Source: an uncultured Anaerovibrio sp.
GTDB taxonomy: Bacteria; Bacillota; Negativicutes; Selenomonadales; Selenomonadaceae
DNA length: 11,314 nucleotides
Reading direction: 5' to 3'
Assembly: GCA_902785445.1 (NCBI GenBank)
Contig: CACZYN010000037.1
Span: 1-11,314 of the forward strand
Positions 5,710 through 11,314 of the stretch are shown one piece after another. The notes beneath the pieces are model-generated. The model worked only from the letters and a program-made list of their open reading frames with translations, was not told the DNA's origin and did not search any database. Made by a program: the position numbers and the translations under genes. The first letter of the stretch is position 1; every line of letters starts with the position of its first letter.

Positions 5710-6561
5710 ATGCCAGCATATAAGAAAAAGGGCTACTTGCACCAGCATTTCCGCATTTTTCACTTAAAGGATGTATCCATGAAGGAGGTACCCTTTCACT
5801 ATCATGATTTTCACAAAATAATCATCTTTATTGACGGGGAAGGCCAATACATTATTGAGGGAAAAAACTACCCCCTTAAGCCCCGGGATATTTTATTTGT
5901 CAGTGCGGGGGAAATACACCGCCCCGTCACCTATCCCGGCAAACTCTACGAACGCATTGTTATTTATGTCTCGCAGGATTTCCTGGCCCACTGGCAACAG
6001 GAACAATGGGAAGACAATACCAATCTTTCAGATTGCTTTCGTCTGGCCCGGGAAACCTCCAGTGTAATGCATATGCCCAAGGGTACCGAACATGATTTGT
6101 TATTTCATATGAAAAAAATAGAGCGGGTGGACAAAGACGAAGGCTTTGCCAACCAGCTCTATACGGAAATACTTTTTATTGAATTTATGATCCTTCTGAA
6201 CCGGGCCCTGCAAAGCAACCAGCTGGAGCAGCTCCACGAGGCCATTTATGACCCCAAGGTCCAGCAAATAATCGAATACATCAACAGCCATCTGGCAGAA
6301 GATTTGTCCATAGATATGCTGGCCGATGTAGCTTTCATGAGCAAGTATTACCTAATGAGAAAATTCAAGGCCGAAACCGGCTACAGCATCCACCAGTACA
6401 TCACCAGCAAGCGGCTTCTTTTGGCCAAAGAACTCCTTAACACCACGGATACAGCTATAACTGATATATGCTTCCAATGTGGGTTCAAGGATTACTCCTC
6501 CTTCTTCCGGGAATTCCAAAAGAACTTCAAAGTGTCACCTCGACAGTTCAGGCAGGAATAA
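5710..6561 (+). CDS. AraC-family transcriptional regulator with N-terminal cupin domain
   Basis: A 283-residue DNA-binding regulator. The N-terminal half is a cupin-type ligand-binding domain. PFHYHDFHKIIIFIDGEGQYIIEG (about 28-51) supplies candidate metal or ligand histidines, and KPRDILFVSAGEIHRP (57-72) is typical of AraC_binding sensors. The C-terminal hundred residues hold two helix-turn-helix units: LSIDMLADVAFMSKYYLMRKF (about 199-219) and ITDICFQCGFKDYSSFFREF (250-269), the latter ending in the family signature KNFKVSPRQFR. The effector cannot be told from sequence. ATG 5710 has AGGAG 6 nt upstream. It is divergent from the DapF-like gene and may control it or itself. It ends at a hairpin terminator shared with htpG. 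Confidence 0.95.
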   Translation: MPAYKKKGYLHQHFRIFHLKDVSMKEVPFHYHDFHKIIIFIDGEGQYIIEGKNYPLKPRDILFVSAGEIHRPVTYPGKLYERIVIYVSQDFLAHWQQEQWEDNTNLSDCFRLARETSSVMHMPKGTEHDLLFHMKKIERVDKDEGFANQLYTEILFIEFMILLNRALQSNQLEQLHEAIYDPKVQQIIEYINSHLAEDLSIDMLADVAFMSKYYLMRKFKAETGYSIHQYITSKRLLLAKELLNTTDTAITDICFQCGFKDYSSFFREFQKNFKVSPRQFRQE

Positions 6562-6564
6562 AAC

Positions 6565-6605
6565 AATGGGGAAAGCGCCTTTTCGCGCCTTCCCCATTTT
6601 ATTTT
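6565..6605. terminator. Bidirectional terminator between araC-type gene and htpG
   Basis: AATGGGGAAaGCGC (6565-6578) pairs with GCGCcTTCCCCATT (6585-6598), with one A-C mismatch and a 6-nt loop, followed by TTTTATTTT on the plus strand. In the minus direction the same stem is followed by GTTTTATT, a weaker T-tract. It therefore probably ends both convergent genes. Confidence 0.88.
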
Positions 6606-6622
6606 GCCACTATATAAGACTA

Positions 6623-8575
6623 TTATTTAGCCATCAATTCAGCGATCTTGTTGGCAAAGTCCACTGGGTTTTCCGGCATAATGCCCTCGATAATCAACGC
6701 CTGAGTATACAGCAAATCGCAGTAGTCCTTAAAGTCCTGACTATCTTTGCCGGCAGAGTGCAGGCACTGCAGACGGGTAAAGAGAGCATGGTGCGGATTG
6801 ATTTCCAAAATTCGCTTGGCCTTGAACATTGGATTATCCATTGCCGCAAAGGTATGCTCCATGGACAGGGACGGACCCTGGGCATCAGCCACCAGACATA
6901 CAGCACTGGACTTTAAACGAGCCGAAATTTTAACCTCAGCCACCTTGTCAGCCAAGGCTTCCTTGATATCCTTGATAAGGTCGTCATTGGTCTTGGCCAG
7001 CTCCTCAGTTTCCTTCTTGACCTCCTGGGACTCTGCATCATCCAAATCCAAGTCGCCCCGGCTGATGGACTGGAACTCCTTGTCCGCATAGGTACGTATA
7101 GCCTCAATGGCAAATTCGTCTACCGGATCAAGGAGATAGAGTACTTCAAGCCCCTTTTCCTTCAGAAGCTCCATCTGTGGCAGCTTCTCAATGGTAGCCT
7201 GATCAGTACCGGTAGCATAGTAAATCTTCTTCTGGCTTTCCGGCATCCGCTCCACATATTCCTTCAGAGATACGTTCTTCCCCTCCTTGGAGGATACGAA
7301 CAGCAGCAGCTCCTTCAGCTTGTTGATAATATCATTGCCAGTGAACATACTGTTATAAATACCGATTTTCAAGGACTTACCAAACTCAGCCCAGAACTTC
7401 TCATAGCCCTCTCTATCTTTGCTAAGTTTTTTCTCCAGGGACTTCAGGATAGTCTTCTCCATATTCTTGCCAATGGTTTTCAGCTCACGGCTCTGCTGCA
7501 AAAGCTCCCGGGAGATGTTCAGGGAAAGGTCCGGTGAATCCACCAGGCCCTTGACAAAGCCCAAGTAATCCGGCAACAGATCCTTGCACTTATCCATGAT
7601 AAACACATGGCGGGAATAGAGCTGAATCCCTGGCTCATAATCCGTATGATAAAGGTTAAATGGTGCCTTGGCCGGAATGTACAGAAGAGAAGTATACTCC
7701 ACCGTACCCTCAGCCTTGTTGTGGAATACCTCCATTGGCTCCTCCCACTCATGGAACTGGGCCTTCAGGAACTTGCTGTATTCCTCCTGGGTAATTTCCG
7801 ACTTATTCTTGGTCCACAGAGGCTTCATGGAGTTAAGAGTGCGGAGCTCGGTCTTCTTGATGGTTTCTGCACCCTCAATAATCTTGCCCTCTTCGTCCCG
7901 TGGAGTCTCCTCCACCTCAAAATTCATCTTGATTGGATAGCGGACATAGTCCGAATACTTCTTCACCAAGCTCTGGATAGTCCAATTATCAGTGAAATTC
8001 TCCTCAGCCTTGTCACCGTAGAATTCCTTACCTAAGGTAATGGTTATGGTAGTACCCCGGGATTCCTTATCGCATTCCTCCAGGGTATAGGAACCATCAC
8101 CGGCAGATTCCCAGCGGAAGGCGGCCTGTTCGCCTGCTTTGCGGCTCACCACAGTAACCTTTTCAGCCACCATAAAAGCTGAATAAAAACCTACACCGAA
8201 CTGACCGATAAGATTGTCACTAAGCTCGGAATTTTCTTCTTTTTCCTTCTTCAGCTGCTCCAGGAAGGCCTTGGTACCAGATTTAGCTATGGTACCCAGG
8301 TTTTCCACAATATCCTCTTTGGACATACCGATACCATTATCGGAAATGGTGAGGGTATGACTGTCCTTGTCCGGCACCAGGAAAATCTCGTAATCCTCGT
8401 TGCCCTCCAGAATATTCTTATCCGTCAAGGAGGCAAAATGCAGCTTATCAATCGCATCCGAGGCATTGGAAATCAATTCCCGCAGGAAAATCTCCTTGTT
8501 GGTATAAATGCTGTGAATCATCAAATTCAGCAGTTGTTTCGTTTCAGCTTGAAATTCATGGGTTTCTTTGGCCAT
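6623..8575 (-). CDS. htpG: Molecular chaperone HtpG (bacterial Hsp90)
   Basis: A 650-residue ATP-dependent cytosolic chaperone that helps refold client proteins under stress. The N-terminal GHKL ATPase shows IFLRELISNASDAIDKL with E33 and N37, TISDNGIGM (76-84) with D79, NLGTIAKSGT (92-101) and GQFGVGFYSA (124-133). The middle domain contains ISRELLQQSRELK, including the arginine region that contacts the ATP phosphate. The C-terminal dimerisation domain runs to FANKIAELMAK. Length is normal or slightly above the usual 620-640. The start MAKETHEFQAE has AAGGAG about 9 nt upstream. It is a single-gene unit with a perfect CIRCE operator between promoter and start, so HrcA repression is expected. 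B. subtilis htpG lacks CIRCE control, so the regulation is of interest. Confidence 0.98.
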   Translation of the reverse strand: MAKETHEFQAETKQLLNLMIHSIYTNKEIFLRELISNASDAIDKLHFASLTDKNILEGNEDYEIFLVPDKDSHTLTISDNGIGMSKEDIVENLGTIAKSGTKAFLEQLKKEKEENSELSDNLIGQFGVGFYSAFMVAEKVTVVSRKAGEQAAFRWESAGDGSYTLEECDKESRGTTITITLGKEFYGDKAEENFTDNWTIQSLVKKYSDYVRYPIKMNFEVEETPRDEEGKIIEGAETIKKTELRTLNSMKPLWTKNKSEITQEEYSKFLKAQFHEWEEPMEVFHNKAEGTVEYTSLLYIPAKAPFNLYHTDYEPGIQLYSRHVFIMDKCKDLLPDYLGFVKGLVDSPDLSLNISRELLQQSRELKTIGKNMEKTILKSLEKKLSKDREGYEKFWAEFGKSLKIGIYNSMFTGNDIINKLKELLLFVSSKEGKNVSLKEYVERMPESQKKIYYATGTDQATIEKLPQMELLKEKGLEVLYLLDPVDEFAIEAIRTYADKEFQSISRGDLDLDDAESQEVKKETEELAKTNDDLIKDIKEALADKVAEVKISARLKSSAVCLVADAQGPSLSMEHTFAAMDNPMFKAKRILEINPHHALFTRLQCLHSAGKDSQDFKDYCDLLYTQALIIEGIMPENPVDFANKIAELMAK

Positions 8576-8615
8576 TGTAAAGACTCCTTTATGTAAATAT
8601 AATAATTGATAATTT

Positions 8616-8642
8616 TTAGCACTCCCTTTGCATGAGTGCTAA
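8616..8642 (-). promoter_or_regulatory. CIRCE operator (HrcA binding site) of htpG
   Basis: TTAGCACTC-N9-GAGTGCTAA, an exact match to the CIRCE consensus, lying 41 bp upstream of the htpG ATG and just downstream of the predicted promoter. HrcA bound here would block htpG transcription at normal temperature. In the mRNA it also forms a 9-bp hairpin in the 5' leader. Confidence 0.97.
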
Positions 8643-8654
8643 CTCACAATTGGT

Positions 8655-8683
8655 ATAATACATCAAAAAGTCAAAAAAAGCAA
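8655..8683 (-). promoter_or_regulatory. Candidate htpG promoter
   Basis: On the minus strand, TTGCTT (8678-8683), a 17-nt spacer and TATTAT (8655-8660). Transcription would begin near 8648, a few bases before CIRCE, the usual arrangement for HrcA-controlled genes. The -35 match is only moderate. Confidence 0.6.
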
Positions 8684-8773
8684 ATAATATCTTCCGAAGA
8701 TGGTTGCCTTGCACGCGATAGTCCTGCAGGTTAAACATTACCGCTCCACTGCGGATGAAATTGTCAGCTCGGA

Positions 8774-9023
8774 TCAATTCTTAGCCAGTCTGGAAGCATC
8801 TTTAAAATTTACCAGACCGGATATTATCAACAGATAACCAGCTATCAGAAAAAACATCTCAGAAAAAAATAATAAGGATGCTAACTGCTTTCCCACTACT
8901 AATATCCTTCTCTTCCGCATAGGCCCCGGCCATTCTTTCACATTCTTGCAAGACAATAGGTAACAGGTCTGCCTTTTGCAGGCCGTTCCCAACCAGCCCA
9001 ATGCCGTTTTGACTGGCACCCAA
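8774..9023 (-). pseudogene. Remnant of a membrane protein, possibly type II secretion F/PilC-like
   Basis: The stretch between htpG and the next transcription unit holds coding-like sequence without a usable start. In one frame (9023-8859) it reads GLVGNGLQKADLLPIVLQEC then ERMAGAYAEEKD, ending at a TGA just after a run of seven T. In the adjacent frame (to 8774) it continues SEMFFLIAGYLLIISGLVNF, a membrane segment, then KDASRLAKN and stop. Removing one T from the run (8863-8869) joins the two. The joined piece resembles the end of GspF/PilC proteins (L..vL.....A..Y.eE, then a transmembrane helix), but this is by eye. A TAA (9024-9026) closes the frame upstream and the rest of such a gene (about 400 residues) is absent. 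The alternative is chance open frames. Confidence 0.35.
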
Positions 9024-9061
9024 TTAAAGAAAATATTACTCCAATCAATAGGCTGAATAAA

Positions 9062-9091
9062 TTGACTTATTTAACAATTAATTGATAAAAT
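9062..9091 (+). promoter_or_regulatory. Promoter upstream of structured element copy B
   Basis: TTGACT (9062-9067), an 18-nt spacer and TAAAAT (9086-9091), with TGA directly before the -10 as an extended element. Transcription would start near 9098, so the structured element at 9102-9225 would be the 5' leader of the gene at 9248. Confidence 0.6.
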
Positions 9092-9101
9092 AAGATGTTA
9101 C

Positions 9102-9225
9102 TAAAATGAGACTTATTCAGCGGGGAGCGTTAGACTCTCACTAAATTTAGTCGAATAAATCCAGAGCTTACGGGCGCTTATCTCCCGCTTAAGAGGAAGA
9201 AGTCTTAGCCCCGTCAGCATGGGGC
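9102..9225 (+). other. Structured repeat element, copy B, in the leader of the zinc-ribbon gene
   Basis: This is a diverged relative of 421-547 (minus). Shared blocks are TAAAATGAGACTTATTCAG at the 5' end, AATTTAG, AATCCAGAGCTTA, GCTTATCTCCC, AGAGG and AAGTCTTAG or GAGTCTTAG. The closing helix UGAGACU (9107-9113) with AGUCUUA (9201-9207) is kept. The first hairpin survives only in weakened form. A 3' hairpin, GCCCC-8 nt-GGGGC (9208-9225), is stronger here than in copy A. It ends 22 nt before the ATG at 9248 and carries no open frame of its own. Confidence 0.65.
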
Positions 9226-9247
9226 AATTATCGTTGGAGGGATTATT

Positions 9248-10039
9248 ATGGATAAATGGATTTGTTCCTGTGGAAATGAAAATTCCGGAAGATTTTGTGG
9301 TAAATGTGGTAAGCCAATGCCTCAGGCAGCTGCTATGCCAAATCAGGTTATGCAGTCTGCACCAATCCAGCAGCCTATGCAAAAGCCACCTTATGCACAG
9401 CCACAATACCCACCTCAAGCACCATCTGGCAACAATAACGCCATACTTATTGCTGTTATTGTAGGCTTAGTAATAGTAGTAGCAGGCATTTTCTTCTTTT
9501 TCGTCTTCAACAGCAGTTCTGACCAAAAAGCAGCTACACCTGCCCCTACAGGCTCAGCCCCATCTCAGGTAGTGGGAAATAGCTCGGCCACAACACCGAT
9601 TACACCGATTCAAATGAGTGATATTTCTTCAGTAACAGCCTCCTCGGAGGACAATGAAAACGGTTATGTACATGCTGGTAATCTCACCATAGACGGCAAT
9701 ACAGCCACCTGCTGGGCCGAGGGCATTCCAAATAATGTCGGTCTTAATTCTTACCTGATGTATAATTTCAATGGCACCAAAAAGGTATCCGGAATGCAGA
9801 TATGGACCGGACATCAAAAGCGTACAGATTTATTCTATAAAAATGCCCGTCCTTCAGAAATTCAGCTCCATGGCTCAGATGGAAGCATCGAAAATGTCCA
9901 TCTGAATGATAGCATGGGCATGCAGTCCGTAACCTTCAGTAAGCCAATGGAAGTCAGCAATATCAAACTTATAGTTACTAATGTGTACTATGGCAATAAA
10001 TATTCTGATACCTGCATTGCCGAGGTTAAATTCTTCTAA
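9248..10039 (+). CDS. Zinc-ribbon membrane protein with extracytoplasmic NADase-type glycan-binding domain
   Basis: A 263-residue protein. It opens with a short zinc ribbon, ICSCGNENSGRFCGKCGKP (5-23; C6, C8, C17, C20), then a Pro/Gln-rich linker (25-60), one transmembrane helix (about 65-88) and a Ser/Thr/Pro/Ala-rich spacer. The C-terminal domain (about 128-263) follows the discoidin-like pattern of NADase-type glycan-binding domains: VTASSE, LTIDGNTATCWAEG (146-159), KKVSGMQIWTGHQKRTDLFY, RPSEIQLHGSDGS and KYSDTCIAEV. Expected topology is ribbon in the cytoplasm and binding domain outside, so the protein probably attaches to cell-surface glycan. No catalytic domain is seen. ATG 9248 has GGAGGG 6 nt upstream. 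The next gene starts 28 bp downstream, so the two are probably cotranscribed. Confidence 0.88.
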   Translation: MDKWICSCGNENSGRFCGKCGKPMPQAAAMPNQVMQSAPIQQPMQKPPYAQPQYPPQAPSGNNNAILIAVIVGLVIVVAGIFFFFVFNSSSDQKAATPAPTGSAPSQVVGNSSATTPITPIQMSDISSVTASSEDNENGYVHAGNLTIDGNTATCWAEGIPNNVGLNSYLMYNFNGTKKVSGMQIWTGHQKRTDLFYKNARPSEIQLHGSDGSIENVHLNDSMGMQSVTFSKPMEVSNIKLIVTNVYYGNKYSDTCIAEVKFF

Positions 10040-10067
10040 TTTACAAATAATACAAGGTGGATACTCA

Positions 10068-10832
10068 ATGATAAACAAACAAATAATAGCCATCACTGTA
10101 GCCGTTATGCTGGTGATTGTCGGTGGATTATTCTGCTTTGGCAATACAATATCGGATACCCATGCTCAACAACCCCAATCCAACGAGAGTGTTCAAAGTG
10201 CAACCGCCCCCCAAGAAGCTGTACCTGCAGAGGAACCTCTAAACGTGGGTAACGGTAATGTATATTTGGAACAATACAAATACGATGATTCCGTCCACCA
10301 GCTTGTCCTGGTTCGCCAGTCAGAATCGAGCATTTCGGAAGCTACACTGTATTTGTTAGAAAAAAACAAGTACAATCAATGGCACCTGATTATGGAATGC
10401 CCGGCCTATATTGGACAAAATGGTTTGGATAAAACCAAAGAGGGGGACAGAAAAACGCCTCGAGGAGATTTTTCTCTCACTCATGCCATGGGTATAAATC
10501 CTGACCCAGGTTCTATCATGACATATACGGTTATTACTGACACCATGTATGTATGTGGTGACCCGGAATACTACAATCAGATTATTGATACAGCCTATAT
10601 AGATCACCACTGTGGCAGCAACAGTGAACATCTTATAAAATATGTTCCGCAGTACAACTATACTCTCTATATAGGTTACAACCCACAAAATGAATATGGT
10701 AAGGGATCGGCTATCTTGCTGCACTGCTTTGGCAGTTATCCTTATACCATGGGTTGTGTTGCCATCGCTGAAGAAAATATGATCAAGGTTTTGCAGACCG
10801 TATCCAACGGTTCCAGAATCTGTATTTATTAA
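10068..10832 (+). CDS. Membrane-anchored L,D-transpeptidase-fold (YkuD-like) protein
   Basis: A 254-residue exported protein. Residues 5-24 form an N-terminal signal anchor; then comes a low-complexity Gln/Ser/Ala/Pro spacer to about 60 and a YkuD-type domain (about 65-254). Supporting motifs are GDRKTPRGDF (126-135), the substrate-loop signature of L,D-transpeptidases, and the active-site block LLHCFGSYPYTMGCVAI (217-233) with H219 and nucleophile C230. These enzymes form 3-3 crosslinks in peptidoglycan or attach proteins to it outside the cytoplasmic membrane; which reaction applies here is not visible. The ATG at 10068 is chosen because AAGGTGG lies about 8 nt upstream and the signal anchor starts there; an upstream in-frame start (9981) would lie inside the previous gene. 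It ends at a strong terminator. Confidence 0.9.
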   Translation: MINKQIIAITVAVMLVIVGGLFCFGNTISDTHAQQPQSNESVQSATAPQEAVPAEEPLNVGNGNVYLEQYKYDDSVHQLVLVRQSESSISEATLYLLEKNKYNQWHLIMECPAYIGQNGLDKTKEGDRKTPRGDFSLTHAMGINPDPGSIMTYTVITDTMYVCGDPEYYNQIIDTAYIDHHCGSNSEHLIKYVPQYNYTLYIGYNPQNEYGKGSAILLHCFGSYPYTMGCVAIAEENMIKVLQTVSNGSRICIY

Positions 10833-10839
10833 GCCAAGA

Positions 10840-10879
10840 AAAAGGCATATACCAGTTTTTCAACTGGTATATGCCTTTT
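10840..10879. terminator. Bidirectional intrinsic terminator
   Basis: AAAAGGCATATACCAGTT (10840-10857) and AACTGGTATATGCCTTTT (10862-10879) form a perfect 18-bp stem with a 4-nt loop. A-run and T-run ends make it work on both strands. It separates the convergent L,D-transpeptidase-like gene and the 10897-11259 gene. Confidence 0.93.
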
Positions 10880-10896
10880 AAATTGCTATCTTACTA

Positions 10897-11259
10897 TTAT
10901 TTCTTTTTCTTCTTTGGCAGCTTGGAAGCCTCCAGGAACTCCTGATACTTAGAGGTTGGCCACTGCTGGAAGGTTGTAAGTCCAACATTGTAAATGGCAA
11001 TCCCCTCCTGGCTAAGACTTGGATTATCCATTAAGGAAATCTCAAAGTGTCCGCCGTATTCACCCTTTAAATAGGTCTTAATTATCTGATTGCTGGCCAC
11101 TGCCACGTCATCAAACTTTCCATCCCCATCGGTATCTACATCGTATTCCTTTGGTGTGATGGCATACATACCATATTTATTATCTAGAAATTCATGTTTA
11201 TCAACAATCCTTTTATCATCAATAATAATATAATTAATATTTTTTCTTTTAATATACAA
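10897..11259 (-). CDS. Unrecognised small protein, 5' end uncertain
   Basis: An open frame of up to 120 codons, not recognised. Visible features are an acidic segment DVDTDGDGKFDDVAV (40-54), which resembles a calcium-binding Asp loop (DxDxDGxxD). A mixed hydrophobic/polar stretch follows (SNQIIKTYLKGEYGGHFEISLMDN), then a closing KLPKKKKK. The middle reads like real protein and the gene abuts a terminator. The only initiator at the 5' end is a TTG at 11259 with no ribosome site, and a TAA lies directly upstream in frame. The DNA beyond about 11200 is extremely AT-rich. Either the start is the internal ATG at codon 31 (also without a ribosome site), or the gene has lost or frame-shifted its beginning. 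A second frame, ATG 11312 to TAG 11184 (42 codons), overlaps it and could be the displaced N terminus. Confidence 0.5.
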   Translation of the reverse strand: MYIKRKNINYIIIDDKRIVDKHEFLDNKYGMYAITPKEYDVDTDGDGKFDDVAVASNQIIKTYLKGEYGGHFEISLMDNPSLSQEGIAIYNVGLTTFQQWPTSKYQEFLEASKLPKKKKK

Positions 11260-11314
11260 GTATTAATATTAATTAATTTAATTGGAAAACCTGCTTTAAT
11301 ATTATTTTTCATTT

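Noticed and set aside
8689..8701. Palindrome ATCTTC-C-GAAGAT upstream of the htpG promoter
   Set aside because: A 6-bp palindrome occurs easily by chance and no second site or known regulator fits; CIRCE explains the regulation.
9981..10067. Longer N terminus for the L,D-transpeptidase-like protein
   Set aside because: It would overlap the 3' end of the previous gene by 59 bp; the ATG at 10068 has a ribosome site and begins the signal anchor.

Overview
The window looks like chromosome of a Firmicutes (Bacillota) bacterium, possibly a Negativicute of the Selenomonas/Anaerovibrio type. The phylum-level call rests on strong AGGAGG-type ribosome sites, a B. subtilis-type PurF with a propeptide and iron-sulfur cysteines, a perfect CIRCE operator and sigma-A-like promoters. 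The class-level call is inference from gene order and repeat style. Base composition is moderate, with AT-rich intergenic DNA.

Left half (about 1-5200, minus strand): a de novo purine operon read right to left as purE, purC, purF, purM, purN, purH, with purH running off the left edge. A TTGACA/TATAGT promoter lies just upstream of purE. Together these genes cover PRPP to phosphoribosylamine (PurF), the GAR formyl transfer (PurN), AIR ring closure (PurM), carboxylation (PurE), SAICAR synthesis (PurC) and the last steps to IMP (PurH). purD, purL/Q/S, purK and purB are not in the window. The operon is interrupted by intergenic sequences: two nearly identical 45-bp hairpin repeats in opposite orientation around purF-purC, a related GC-rich unit before purE, and a structured element of about 125 nt between purN and purH.

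Middle (5200-8690): a small protein resembling the N-terminal half of diaminopimelate epimerase but lacking its catalytic cysteine motif, transcribed divergently from an AraC-family regulator. Then comes htpG (bacterial Hsp90) on the minus strand under a perfect CIRCE operator. araC and htpG converge on a shared hairpin terminator.

Right part (8690-11314): about 300 bp of apparent gene remnant, possibly the C-terminal end of a type II secretion F/PilC-like membrane protein with a homopolymer frameshift. Next is a promoter followed by a second copy of the 125-nt structured element, here in the 5' leader of a two-gene unit. That unit encodes a zinc-ribbon membrane protein with an extracytoplasmic NADase-type glycan-binding domain and a membrane-anchored L,D-transpeptidase-fold protein. 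It ends in a strong bidirectional terminator shared with a convergent, unrecognised small gene whose 5' end is unclear.

The most notable unexplained signal is the pair of related elements at 421-547 (minus) and 9102-9225 (plus). Each begins with the same TAAAATGAGACTT, keeps the same closing helix and a conserved core, and sits about 20-35 nt before a start codon in the sense direction. They may be a dispersed cis-regulatory RNA or the non-coding end of an IS200/IS605-like element; sequence alone does not decide.
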